Assembly: GCA_037577475.1 (NCBI GenBank)
Contig: CM075184.1
Location: 8,453,594 to 8,517,593 of the forward strand
Length of the DNA: 64,000 nucleotides
DNA from: Chaunax sp. Z400
Lineage: Eukaryota; Chordata; Actinopteri; Lophiiformes; Chaunacidae
Direction: 5' to 3'
Shown: positions 1-12,600 of the stretch, piece by piece
Position numbering within the stretch: position 1 is the first letter of the stretch
How the letters are laid out: each line of letters begins with the position of its first letter
Notes under the pieces: model-generated
Databases searched by the model: none
Seen by the model: only the letters and a program-made list of their open reading frames with translations
Told to the model about the DNA's origin: nothing
Position numbers and translations under genes: made by a program

Positions 1-79
1 GCTGAACACTCTTTATGTTTCACTGTACCCTCATGGCAGATGCTTCGTTTTGTAACTACTGAACTGTACTTATAGTAAA

Positions 80-98
80 AATAAAATGTATTCAAATG
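80..98 (+). terminator. Possible poly(A) signal and cleavage site
   Basis: A canonical AATAAA lies at 80-85, followed about 13 bases later by an A-run (99-108). The preceding 80 bases look like ordinary 3' UTR. If real, it would end a plus-strand transcript whose body lies left of the window. AATAAA is frequent by chance in AT-rich DNA and no upstream coding exon is visible, so this is only a candidate. Confidence 0.3.
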
Positions 99-109
99 AA
101 AAAAAAAAG

Positions 110-2293
110 GATTGTCACAGAGAAACCGTCTGGTTCTTGTTTTTAATTTCTTCATTTCTGACAGAGGGCGGATCAGGAAGGCGAGCCGGCGTGTCGGAGC
201 GTCGCTGTGTGTTCAGAGTGGGTAAACTGTTGGGAGAGAAGTCCATCACCTCAGAATGAGTTATTATCTCTGTCAATGTGATGGCAAAGCGTCACAGACT
301 GGGGTCATGATGTCAGATACACACAACTACTAAACCACAACTACTGTCTTTCACTTTAGAAGCGTGGATTAACAATGGTGAGAGCAACAGGGTGCATGAG
401 ACCTGGAATTCATTATGTGTACCATTCATAATAATCAACATAAATATTATATAAAGTATTAATCTTTACATAAGCAACACATCTACCAAATCATCTGCAT
501 ATTAATCTCTTTTGGAATGACATCTTGTAAATGATCAAATCACAATAATTCACATATTTCAATATATTAACAGTTTTATTTAATTATGGTGAAACAGCAA
601 TAACGGGCATCTGAGGTGTTTCGGTTGCCGAGGTAACGCATGGAGGAAGTGGTGTCTGTGTTGGTGATGTTGCAGGCTTTTCCAAATGGGAACATTCATC
701 CACATTCCCTGAACAGGGAGTAGGGAGAACTGTGAACACTGTGGGACAGAATGTAGCTCAGGTCTCTGGTCTCGTCCCACATCCTGATCTTGTATATTTG
801 TTTTTTTGACAGTGATTCGTGAACCTGAAACCACTGCCCCCTCTTGTCTACACCTTTGACCCGTCCTTACTTCTTTACCACCTTCAAAACAAACTAACAA
901 CTAACAACGGCTACACTGAAAATTGCTCTGTACTTGCCAAGATTCAAAATCTTAGACCTGCAGACATGAGATTAATTATCATGATTAAAAAGTTACATGC
1001 TAGTTTGTTTGTTTGTTATTTGATTTTTGATTTTTTTCCATGGACAGATAATTTCACTAGAATTAAACAATTTGCTCCTCAAATGTTTTTCCTTGTGTTT
1101 TGAAAATCAGCTGTGGATGACGTGACTACATGCTTTAATTAGGGATTAATGCATATGTTGACAGGAATATTCACTGGTGGCAGTAGGTTATTAAAGTTAA
1201 TTAACTATAAAAGCATAAACACATGGTACAGAGAAACTACAATAATCTGGTGTTTGCTGGACTCATCCAGTTTACAGTGGAACACAGGAACACGTTCTGC
1301 AGCCAGAAATGGAACTCAAATTAATTATCAGATGAATCAAAATTTCTAAAAGCGATGAGCTTTTGTTTGGTTAATATTTGGTTAAAGTAATTGTCCAATA
1401 CTTTGATAATCGGTTAATTAAATATTTGCTGGTTCCAGCTTCCTATATTTAAGGCTTTGCTGCTTTTCTTTGTCATTTATGTCATTAAATGAAGAGTTTC
1501 TGTGGGTTTTTTTTATAAACTAAAATACTTCTTAATATTAACTATTAAAATACACCATTCATCAGATTAATATACAGGCAATTGTTATGTTCAGGACTTT
1601 TTAAAATACATTTTTAAAATCTGATAGAATTGTGTTTGGATCATTCAGGAGCACCTTTTTGCAAACGCATTATCAAAATGCTTATAATAAAAGAAAATTA
1701 CAAACTACATCCGAGATTCTTACACTTTAACATATTTAAGAAATTCCATATGATCACCGAGGACTTTGCAACTGAATGATGAACAATATTTGTCAGGCAA
1801 TGATTAGCGCTAACAAAAGGGTGCAGTTTACACTTAAAGTTTTTGAAATTGCATCATTAAAAGCCTGTTATCTTCAGAATAGAAGCTGCATCAGTAATAA
1901 TTGGAAATTTCAGACCTTTAGACTGTCAAAATGGGTTGAAAGGCAAAGAAAAGATCAACAGAATCTGAAGAAAAGTCATTAAAGCTATTGATATGAATGT
2001 ATTTGTGTGTGAAAGACAACTAATGTCTGTGGATATAAGTGCAAATTATTTAGCAAAGCATCACACACACAAAGCGGTCAGTCAAAGTTTCCTCCCCACT
2101 GCTTCTCAAAGGAACATATAATATATGGTTTCACTGCCCCCCCCCCGTCATATGAAACCTGATCCGCACTGCGCTGATGGAAGCCACATTTGTTGTAACC
2201 TAATGTCAGGACCCCAAAGGCTGTTGAGCCAGTGTGTGGCTGCCCAGGTCAATGCCTGACTAATTTTTAAACGGATCAGATACACTGCTCCAG

Positions 2294-2294
<1 letters not shown>
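110..2294. other. Non-coding stretch, no gene recognised
   Basis: AT-rich unique-looking sequence with short stop-riddled frames only. A CpG-dense patch at 165-221 is framed by splice-like signals and is listed under findings. A C-run is present near 2137-2146. Nothing else is recognisable. Confidence 0.6.
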
Positions 2295-2346
<52 letters not shown>

Positions 2347-2491
2347 CTCCCCACGAAGCCCGCAAATCTGTACCCAATAAAACTCCATCCGGAGGCAAAA
2401 ATGATTTAGATCTACAAACACACACACATCGCCATGTTCACATAGGTGGATATGAGACTGAACATGTGCAATCAGGATATTACTTACTTTG

Positions 2492-2532
<41 letters not shown>

Positions 2533-2645
2533 ATTGGTTTGGGTATCTGAACAGGCATGTGTCTCCATGTACAACTGTTAGACGGAGACAAAACATGTGT
2601 TATGAATTAAGATTAAGAACACATTAGGTCATCTTTCATCTGGCC

Positions 2646-2684
<39 letters not shown>

Positions 2685-2852
2685 TTGCTGTTAGCTATTC
2701 ATCTGAGCATTGTGAACATTTGAAGTGACCACTCTCACAGTGCGATGAACACCACTCTTCCCTTCATTTAACATCCTCTCTCATCATTTCCTTTCTCTCT
2801 CTCTCTCTCTCTTCAGTATCCATTTCCTCCTATTTTCCTCCATGGCATGTTA

Positions 2853-2918
<66 letters not shown>

Positions 2919-2926
2919 GTGTGTGT
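2295..2926. repeat. Cluster of (TG)n and (CT)n microsatellites
   Basis: Four separate TG tracts occur at 2295-2345, 2494-2530, 2651-2683 and 2857-2926, the last with a single GC interruption. A CT tract lies at 2794-2812. The Cys-Val or His-Thr polypeptides read from these tracts are artefacts of the dinucleotide repeats. Such dense tracts are typical of fish introns and intergenic DNA. Confidence 0.95.
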
Positions 2927-3917
2927 AAGCACACGTTTGTGCTGGCATGATGCTCTGGGTGCTCATGAGTCTAGTGTGGATGGATGTGTTTAAGATGACG
3001 CTCTGCAGCGGTTGCAGTTGTGCAGTGTTTGGTTGGTCGCCGGGCAGATGGTGACCTGCAGATGAACTTGTCTCTCTGCTCATTTGTTCAGCTGCCTCTA
3101 ATTTTCCCTCCTCCTTTACATTAGAATGACGGCCTTTGTAGTGCAATGCCACTATTGGACCACTAGAGAGAGCAGCAGAGACCAGGTTTTGGTGCAGAGG
3201 ACGTTAAACGTGAAGCGTCACTGAGAGAAGCTGTGAATGTGATTGAATGTGTTCAGGGAATTTGAGGGTTTTAGCAACTTAATTGTTGTAATTTTGTTGT
3301 CAGGCATAAAAAAAATCACACACACAAAAAACAAAACAAAAATATGTATCATGTACCCCTCCATTTGTTTGTGTGTAAAAGGCTTAAAAGCAGCTTTGAA
3401 ACCTAAATTTATAAGAACATATCAGGAATCTATAAACTGATAAAATAACTGAAAAAATGCATTCATTCCCCAAAAAATAAAATAAAATATACAATAATAT
3501 AAATAAATATATAATATAAATTTTATGAAATTTAATAGGCCTACTTCATTTTTTTCAGCTTGGTCAAATATTGTTTTTCTACATTAGACTTTGTCTTGAA
3601 GTATTTTCAATATCTTGGCCATCATTTTCCTTTTCAAAAGGGTTAGTAGGGAATTTAGTGTCTCGTCCAAGGGATCTTTAGAAAAAGGTGAATGTGAGTA
3701 TTTTATACATGTAATTGATCATTTCCGCCCCTTTTTTCAAATAAAAAAAAACAATTTTTATATTTTTTTTAATTAAAAAGGATTTCTGCTAGAATTAATA
3801 AACATGCCCCATTACATAGGTTAAAACAGGTTGTCATTATACTATGATGTATGCAAAGTAAGAAGTGCTGACATAATTAGTAGTCAACAGAAAATTATAT
3901 ATATATATATTATATAA
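2927..3917. other. Non-coding AT-rich stretch
   Basis: Unique-looking sequence that becomes strongly A/T-rich after about 3290, with several poly-A and poly-T runs. No exon, RNA gene or recognisable transposon is visible. Confidence 0.6.
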
Positions 3918-3944
3918 TTTGGCAATTAATAACTAATTGCCAAA
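3918..3944. repeat. Perfect inverted repeat with 5-base loop
   Basis: Eleven-base arms TTTGGCAATTA (3918-3928) and TAATTGCCAAA (3934-3944) surround a 5-base loop. It lies between two TA-rich tracts. It could be a small hairpin or the remnant of a MITE; no function can be assigned. Confidence 0.7.
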
Positions 3945-3978
3945 CTTTCTCCATTTACTTAAAAAAGTAATGATTATA

Positions 3979-3981
<3 letters not shown>

Positions 3982-4038
<57 letters not shown>

Positions 4039-4306
4039 TACTGTGCAAAAGTCTTAGGCAGGTGTGAAGAAATGCTGTAAAGTAAAAATGCTTTCAAAAA
4101 TTTAAATTTAATTGTTTATTTTTATCGATTTACAAAATGCAAAGCGAGCGAACAGAAGAAAAACCTAAATCAAATGAATGTTTGGTGTGACCACCCTTTG
4201 CCTTCAAAACAGCATAAATTCTTTACAGCATTTCTTCACACCTGCCTAAGACGTTTGCGCAGTACTGTATATATATTTATATATATATATATATATTTAT
4301 ATATAA
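3982..4306. repeat. (TA)n tracts flanking a MITE
   Basis: A (TA)n tract at 3982-4035 abuts the left end of the MITE at 4036-4267. A second, imperfect TA tract at 4268-4306 abuts its right end. Tc1/mariner elements insert at TA, so the simplest reading is that the element landed inside a TA-rich microsatellite and split it. Confidence 0.9.
4036..4267. mobile_element. Tc1/mariner-type MITE, 232 bp, intact ends
   Basis: Terminal inverted repeats of about 47 bases at 4036-4082 and 4221-4267 differ at only two positions. Each begins CAGTACTG and contains a block reading GTCTTAGGCAGGTGTGAAG. The element is bounded on both sides by TA (4034-4035 and 4268-4269), the target duplication expected of Tc1/mariner. 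Internal sequence near 4178-4215 resembles the inner part of fish Tc1-like transposons of the family whose ends read TGTGCAAAAGTCTTAGG (recalled, not searched). It has no transposase and would depend on an autonomous partner. Near-identical ends suggest a fairly recent insertion. Confidence 0.88.
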
Positions 4307-4309
4307 AGC

Positions 4310-5263
4310 AGATCAAATGCTAACGTACCAGCTTGTCCCTTCATTCTCCTGCATTCGTCTGTTTCCTGCTAAGCATCTGTGTTCATGTTGGTGTCGTAAC
4401 GTCTGCCTGTGTCAGCGTGTGCCCATCACACTGTGGTGTGTTTGTGAGTGTGTGCTTTATGCAGGTCCAGTGTACTACAGCCTCCCTATTTCTCTCTCCT
4501 CAGCTCTTATGAATCGATGATCATGTGGTGTAAGGGAGATAGATGGCCCCCAGCTCCATCTTGTCTCCTCTAATTGTAAAATATTAGTTACATTAGACTC
4601 TGGCCCATGATTAATGGAACTTATTTGGAGGGTGGACTCAAGCACGCACACACATACTTTCTTCTTCCTTTCTACCTTTCTCCCTCTTGGTTACCAGGAG
4701 CCTCCAACGTCTCCTCCTCAAAGAATTGAGTGATTTCACTTAAAGCGGACAAATAGGCAAGGGAAAGCAAATTAGAAAAATACAGGAAGGAGAGAGGAGG
4801 AGGAGGATAGGGAGATGAATTGAGGAAGGGAGATAACGGAGAGGGGAGAGCTTAGGAAAGGGGGTAAATAAGAGCTCTACGGGGAGAGGTTTTAAAAAGT
4901 TATGGTATTGGTTGGATCCAATGGGATTTAAACTGCTGGGTAGATAATTCTGGGTTAGATTATTCTGTGTGCAGGATCACATTTGAAACATGCAAAACAT
5001 GATCACGTCTTGATCGCGTTTACAAGCTGATCTCTGTGAAAAAGGGATATTTTTTGTCCAGTGCTAATATTACCTGCCTCACAAAATGTATCCGAAAAGG
5101 AGTTGATAAGTTCAGAATGATTTTCTCTGCAAATATCTGCAGAGAGAGAAACACATGCATGTACACTCACAGCGGTATTATCTCCTCTCCTCCTGTTTTG
5201 TTAAAATTGGATGCATGTCCTTGAGGAGCACCTGGTCAGGGCAATGTGACCCCCCCACCCCCA

Positions 5264-5308
<45 letters not shown>

Positions 5309-6506
5309 TACACACACACACTTCAGTGTGATGATAACTGCTCCTCAGCTGCAGCTTGTCTCACTTCCACCTGCCACCAGAATACAATGTCATCATTGTT
5401 TGGACATTTGAAATGTAAATATGAACTGCTTTCCATCACAGAACTGCATTTGTTCATGTATTTTTTTTTTCAGCAACACAAAACTTGCAGTTTTAATATT
5501 TTATTGACAAAAATGTTTTAATGGTCACAAAAGGGAGTCAGGTGTTTTCATTTCACCTCCATTCACTCTTTTTGGCCGACCTGATTCTTTGTCTTGTTGC
5601 AGAGCCTGATTCAAAAATTGTGCCAAAAATAGTACCAAATGATCCTGATTTTTTTTTTCTTTCTTTTCTTTTTGCTAATTCTACCAGCCAGTCCCCACAC
5701 CTTTTTTACAGAGCAAAGATGATAGAATAGATATATCAATAAAGTAACACACCTTAATTTAGTCTTAGGATGGGCCTGATGTAGCTAGAAGCTTGTGTTT
5801 TGGCAGTAGAATAGGCTACAATGTCAGCATTGTGCAGGATAATGTAGAGCACATATGTTTTTTATAGGTCTGGCTCTTGTTCCTCAAAACAAAAACAATC
5901 AGCAAATGAATTTCTCTTGTTGTACACAATACAACCTGAACCTTATTTGTGAAGCAGCTTCATATTTTACACACTACTTTTACATGTGGTTCTACTGTCA
6001 GCAGGCATTTATTGTGAGCAGTGAGTATTTCATTTCACTTGTATCTATACTTAAGTATTATCTAAAAAAAAAAGTTTATTTAAGTATTTATTAGAAGCTC
6101 CAGCCAATATTAATACTGTACCATTATTACTACATTAGCTACCATGAAGCTACTTTTGAAGGCCTACCTTGTCACCTGATGCTGATGGTAGCAGAATTCT
6201 TGATTACCTTCTTGACGTCCAGAAGCAAGTCACTAACAATAGCATCAGATGGCTCAGGATCTCAGCGACAGAGGTGAATGTTCCTGGTGAGGCATCATGC
6301 TAACATTGGTGCTAGCTGTAGCGGAGTTGTCAGGTCATGCAACTTCAGGCCTGCCACTTTTGAGCTGTTTCAGCTCTTGCTTTTATTCCTTTTATTTGAG
6401 CCTCGTGCATTTCAGCATTACTCTCATAGCTCAGAAATTCCATAATTTTTTTTCTTTCTTTTTAAGCAAGCAAGTAAAGTTTTGGTTGAGCTTGTTGAAT
6501 GTTGCG
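4310..6506. other. Non-coding stretch, no gene recognised
   Basis: Unique-looking sequence without a credible exon. It holds a purine-rich tract at about 4784-4850 and a CA microsatellite at 5264-5321 preceded by a C-run. Short open frames have no recognisable domain. Confidence 0.6.
5264..5321. repeat. (CA)n microsatellite
   Basis: An interrupted CA dinucleotide tract follows a C-rich stretch at 5250-5263. No other role is evident. Confidence 0.95.
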
Positions 6507-7050
6507 ACGTCCGTCCATTTTCTTCCGCTTATCCAGGGTCGGGTCGCGGTGGCAGCAGGCAGGGCTAAGCAGTTTATTCGAGACGTCCCTCTACCAAGCG
6601 ACACTTTCCAGCTCCTCCAGTGAGTTCTGGGTCTTCCCCTTAGTCTCCTCCGAGTTGGACGTGCCTGGAGGCCTCCTACTTTGCCTTACAGCTCAGCCCT
6701 CGCTCCACCACGTCTGACCGATACAGTGCCCACATTACTGCTGAGGCTGCACCAAATCACCTATTCATCTCAAGACCCCAAGGTACTTAAACTCCCTCAC
6801 CTGAGGCAGTAACTCACGCCCTACTCAGAGGGAGCAGTCCACTGATTTCCGGCAGCGAACCATTGCCCACTGACCCTCATGCCAGCCACTTCACACTCAG
6901 CTGTGAACTGTTCCAGTGTGTGCCGAAGAACACAGACATATGAAACCAACAAAACTACATCATCAGCAAAGAGCAGAGGCGCAGTTCTGAACTCCCCCAA
7001 CTGGACACTGGCTTGAGATCCTGTCCATGAATATCACAAACAGGAGTCCA
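6507..7050 (-). mobile_element. LINE 3' end, reverse transcriptase remnant
   Basis: Read on the minus strand, this is the 3' end of a non-LTR retrotransposon. The reverse-transcriptase active-site box Phe-Ala-Asp-Asp is intact at 6959-6970 (reverse complement), followed by Val-Val-Leu-Leu as in fish LINE reverse transcriptases. The 3' terminus near 6507-6540 carries the GGATAAGCGGAAGAAAATGG tail found in this group. The copy is truncated at its 5' end, shows internal deletions and has no continuous reading frame, so it is inactive. Clade assignment (RTE-like or other) is not possible by eye. Confidence 0.8.
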
Positions 7051-7702
7051 GCACCCAGTGATAATCTGCAATATTTTAGTCAGCACTATAAAGTGTTAGA
7101 AAACTCTTCTTTTTAAAAAAAAACAAAAAACTTTTGTCATGTTTTATTCTCATATACTTGAATCTCCACTATTAATTGGGGCAATGATGCATCCGCTGAG
7201 ACGAACTTTGTTCCCTTTTATTTACTACTGAGCAGTTCGGCTTCAGTGCTTCACTCAGTGGAAACTCAACAGCAGTTGAGCCTATAAGGGAAGAGAGTAA
7301 AGCATTTAGCTTCATTACCCAGCTCTCCCTGCTGCTCAGACCTTCCAGTTATAATGTTGCTTTAACCTCGAGACAAGTGATGGGATCCTGGGGCCCTTAA
7401 AGGGGCATTGGATTAACTCCTCAGGGTGTAATAACTGCACCAACCCTCCTTCGAGGTCCCAGCAGCAGCATGCTGAGAGTCTCAGTCTGTTTTTGGACCC
7501 TTTCCCTAACTTTACGATGTCGTCGCTGTGTGTTGAGGTCAGAGGAAGTTCATGATGATGAATGCAGCAGAGCAGCCGATGCTCTTTGTGACAGAATGTG
7601 AGTGAGAAGCAGGTGGCCGACATATCAATCAACCCCCGCTGGCCTCCATTATTTTTTTTATATTTTTTTTTCTCCTTATTGCTAAGAGACATGGATGACA
7701 GC

Positions 7703-7704
<2 letters not shown>

Positions 7705-7743
<39 letters not shown>
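7705..7743. repeat. (CA)n microsatellite
   Basis: An uninterrupted CA dinucleotide tract of about 39 bases. Confidence 0.95.
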
Positions 7744-7745
<2 letters not shown>

Positions 7746-10241
7746 TGTACACACACTCTCACAGAAACACACATGCAGTTGGGCATCCATTATCTGTGAG
7801 TAGTGACAGGTCAGCAGCAGATTGTGCCTTCCTCAGTTCATCAGGGACTCTGACTGAAGAAAAATAAGACGAGGTTGGGCACATAGTCAACACACACACA
7901 CACACACAAATATATACAGACAGAAAGGATTGCCTGAATGAGTGTGTGAATGAACAGATGTGTGGATGATACCAAACGTCTGAATCAGGCACTCTGATTG
8001 GCTGTGATGGCATCCACTAGAGCCAATAGGAGTGCCTAATGCAGTAACGTGACTCTAGACAACACCAACAGATGGTGATTGAGAATTGATGGATATATTG
8101 AGCAATGCACATGGCCAAAGTTGAGACTATCCAAATCTTTGACAATGTTACACATCAAGTCAGAAGAAAAAAGAAAAAAAAAAGAATTAAAAAAAAATGT
8201 TTTAGACCTCTGACTTTAAAGTCAACCAGGGGCTCACTTGAAAGATTCTAGTTTACGAGGAAAAAGAGTCTCATCTCTGGCTGAAACCACTGAGAAGTTA
8301 TGAACTGTTAAAGACAATGTTTGGAGGCGTAAAACGCTCCCTTCGGCTTCACAGAGTTAAAACAAGTGGATCAGGAAATAAAAATGTAAGGGAGTGAGTG
8401 ATGGTGTAAAAAAGGAAGGCTGAATAGTAAGATAGTGACTGACTGAATGAGGGACGATGGATGTGAGAACCAGTGAGTCAGTATGAGTTACGGTGTCAGT
8501 GAGTCAGTGAGCAAACAGATGAGTGTGTGAAACAAACTTTGAGCACACGCATGAAAGAGAAACGGCTGAAAAGATGAATAGAAAGTGAAAATAGAACGAG
8601 AGAAAGGAGAAAGCTGCTATTCTGGGTTCTTATTAACAGGTCCTACTGGTAGAGCAATTAATAATCTAGTTCAGTATTTAACATGGGACCCAGTCCCCAG
8701 TGGCGACACTTTAGCTAGCTTTGATGCTGAAAGCGCTCCTTTCCCTAAACCCCTCTCCCCCCTGCGGTTCCTCTTCTCTCCTTAAGTGCCTCCCCTGGTG
8801 TTATTTGTGTATTGGTTTTCTCTAGTTAAGCTAGGAAACACACCAAATCACTATTCCCCAAACTTCAAGCCGATTTTCTATCAACGCGTCGGCTCGTTGA
8901 GGGAAGTGCTCTCAATTCATCAGAGGGAATCTAGAGAGGGATGAATTCCCTTTAGTAATGTAAATGTATTTATTTTGGGGGGGGGGGAGTTGAGGAGTGT
9001 GTGGGAGTAGTTTAAAAAACAGAAAAATGTAAAAGAAAAAAGCGATGGACACAAAGCCACACAGGCCACATTTATCACCATTTCTCATGCAGACATTTTT
9101 GCAAATCTTTTCCAGTCTGCACTGGCATTCATGTATTTGAATGCATGTTTGTGTGTGTGTGTGTGTGAGGGTGTTGCTGCAGTTTGCTGAGTATTCTAGG
9201 AGCCACAGCATGCATGCAGGTTACTGGACAGATGGTTTAGCACATTTAATTGCTTACACCTTCTGTGTATCTCTGTCTCTCTGCCTGCAAACTCTACACT
9301 CAAGTATAGCTTCCTTAAATAGCCATCAAGATTTTACTCTCATAGTATTTTTAAATGTGCATCTTATATATAAAAGCATCCTATCTCTATAATGCAGTAT
9401 AGGGACACAGGACTGTGTTTGTGTGTCATTCTGTATACAGAGCATGTCAAATGTTGGTGTATGTCATGAATTCTAAACACAAAAAAAGATGCCATCCTGC
9501 ACTAATACACATAATTACAACACACATATCCTCAGGTTTCTCTCTTTTTATTTCTTTTACACTCCCCAACACACACACACACACATACTGTACATATATT
9601 CACAAACATTTACCAAAACATTTACCTCTTACACACACGGCAGAAGCATGAATACACATAATAACACATGAAAGCATCTATTAATGTGCACATATGCAAA
9701 GCTGCCACACGCACACACACATACAGAGGCCCATGAAGACCAGGAGCAGTGTGTTGGCATCCGACCAAAAGCTTCCATCCTTAAATGCCATTTGATGCCA
9801 GCGCCGCCATCTGTTGCCATCTTAAGATAGCTCTTCTCACACGACGCAGGCGAGGCGACACTTTTCTAAGAACTGTAGTGTACTTTGTCACATATGGCCA
9901 CAAAACATTCAATATAAAGAGTACGTATTTGGATGAGTTTTATCTTCTGCATCCCTCTCCTGTCCTTTCTGTCACCCCTCACTCCGTTCAAACCAACAAA
10001 AAAAGAAGACAGACTGAACTGCGAATAATCAACATATCTGAATGGAAGAGAAGGCAAATAATAATGATGCCAATTAATTAGGATTTAATGAAACATACCG
10101 TTAAATAACGCGATATACAAAAAAATGACACTATGTGGAAAAAGAAGGAAAAAAAAGATAGCTGATAGAACAAGAGGAAGAAAAGGAGCTTAGAAGACTT
10201 AGATGGAATGAGGAGATCCTACCATACTTTACCTCCAGAAG

Positions 10242-10244
<3 letters not shown>

Positions 10245-10309
<65 letters not shown>
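10245..10309. repeat. (TG)n microsatellite
   Basis: An uninterrupted TG tract of about 65 bases, among the longest pure tracts in the window and therefore likely to be length-polymorphic. Confidence 0.95.
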
Positions 10310-10311
<2 letters not shown>

Positions 10312-12600
10312 CCCGCACAGATGAAACAATTACAGCAGACTAAGGGGTGTGGGTGTGCATGTGTGGCAGGTGACACATGAGCATGTTTGTGGTAGTGGTG
10401 TGATAGAGTTACACACAAATACACACACTCACACACACACACACACACACTCCTCCACCCACTGAATCCTCTCCTTCTGCCCTCCTCTTCACTTCCTCTC
10501 CCCCTGTTCCTCTGATCTCCGCGCAGAAGGCCTTAGGGGGTTAATTAACAGGCTTAGATAATGCCACACTAATGAAAACAAGACCACTGTTTCTCCCCTC
10601 CATCTTTCACTCCCCCCCCCCCGCCTCTCTCTCTCTTCACTTTTTTTCTTGCTCTTTATTCTTTTTGACAAAGCAACAAAAACCAAACTGTTGTTGCATA
10701 AATACAAAAAGGACCTAATATTTAAAAATACGTAAATAAAGCAGAGTAAAAATGCAGCACACTGATTGCACAATGGCATAGGAAAAATCTCTCTTCCACG
10801 AGTGACCTGGCCGAGAGAACAGCATAAAAAATAGTTACAACAATAAGTAGACATTACAATCAAGCACCTTTCATACGCTCAGGAATGGATAAATACAATA
10901 TAAACAAACAAACAAACACATAAATAAATAATAAGTAATACAGTTTAAATATGATTCCAGTGGGGAAATTGAGAAGGGCATTCATTTGAAAAGATGTGGA
11001 GAATATTATTGTCAGAAAAGAACATAACTATTGAACTATTCTCCAAAAATATGGATTACATTGGATAAAAAATGTCATTGGTTATAAGGTTAGAGGAACA
11101 TCATGGCTATTTTTTTTATTAAAAAGTGAACATTAATTGCAGGTTAGGGCTACACACTCACAATCACAGTGTGCCCTATGTGCAGTTGTCACAATGCAGG
11201 ACACACAATGTGAAGTCAGGTCATTTAGATGGGTTTGAGGGATGTTCTCAGAGGTTTTAAACACCTGCTACATACAGTGCCATCTTATCCTGGGCCATGT
11301 ATGAAGCATGCCAGAGTTGTGATGTTTCCTGTCAGGTTGTTTTCTGTCAAGAACTTGACAGACTCAAGTGAGATGTGAGGTTTCCTTAAGAAACACCACA
11401 TGAAAGGATTCAAATATGATTTCCCCCTAAAAAATGTATATTTCACTTATATTTTTCTTAACTGTGAATGACAACATGAGATATATTAAGAGATGTACAA
11501 ATATTTTCCTTATCAGCATGAGAATTATTGACAGTCAGTCATCATCCCTGAATGAATGCAGGCTGAAATGCTCATTTACACATCTCCAAATACCGTCTGC
11601 CGTCATTAGAGGAAAGAGAGGTTAGGCAGGAAATCAGAACCAACACCAGGAAAATACCCCCAAATACAAGTATTTAAAAAAGCCTCAGACAAACAACCAT
11701 TGGTTTAAGATGTTTTTCTTAATGTGTTGACCTGTGAAGGTAAAGCCTAACCTAGACGTTGCTGTTCTTGAACTTTGGAGAAGATATCGTACGTAGTGAG
11801 GGGATACAAATCCCAAAAAGCTTTCAGCCTGATCTCATGGTCCTCATTCAGCTCCATTTGCTGACCTGAACATGAACTTCGGCTGAGGGTCATGATCATT
11901 GACCAAGAGTCAGTTGACCTATAAGGAAAGATCCATGAGGTCATTCACATCAGTCCAATCACCTCCCTGGAATGATGACAGCTGTGATCTCCCTCCATGT
12001 CTGACCACATGTTATAATGTGAAAGAGAAGTTCATCTGAAGGTCCTGTGATGACACCTGACACCAAACCCTTCATCTAACACGTCGGGCTGACATGTTTC
12101 CAATGGTCTGTCAGCAGATTTGTGAGTCCAAGAATTAACACACATAGTTTTCTTGTAATGGGTTTGTGTTAAACTAAATCGCCTAAACCAGTTGATTATC
12201 ACTGATATAGAAAAAAATGGAGACAAATGCAATAAACGGTATTATCAGTAGAAGAAGACGGAGGAGGAAGGAAGGAAAGGGGTCAAATATAAAACAAACT
12301 GAGTATTCTGGTTGTGTGAAACAGAAGAGAGTATACTTAAACATATTTTATTTATCTGTGATTATTTCAATGTCTGACATTTTTGTGACATATGTATTCT
12401 TAATAATAACAATGCCCTTTATTAGTACAATACTTTTTACTTTTATTGCAGAACAGAACAAGAAAAAATAGTGCAGACATTCAAAAGTCACAAAAATGAA
12501 AATAATAGGATGTAAGCCATGATGGAAAATGAAAGAAAGTAGATCAGCCAAAGATTTATTAATAAAATGCACTTAAAAACGAGGTCGTTTCCACAGCTTT

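Larger units (their letters stand above)
7051..12600. other. Non-coding stretch with CA/TG microsatellites
   Basis: Probable intronic or intergenic DNA. CA tracts lie at 7705-7743 and 7890-7909, a TG tract at 10245-10309 and another CA tract at 10431-10450. A G-run is present around 8978-8987. No exon, RNA gene or complete transposon is recognisable, and open frames are short or built from microsatellite. Confidence 0.6.

Noticed and set aside
2148..3152. Several open frames of 65-110 codons rich in His-Thr or Cys-Val
   Set aside because: They are translations of (CA/TG)n microsatellites, on both strands, and carry no protein domain. The same applies to similar frames near 7336-7752, 32368-32712, 35844-36234 and 40024-40257.
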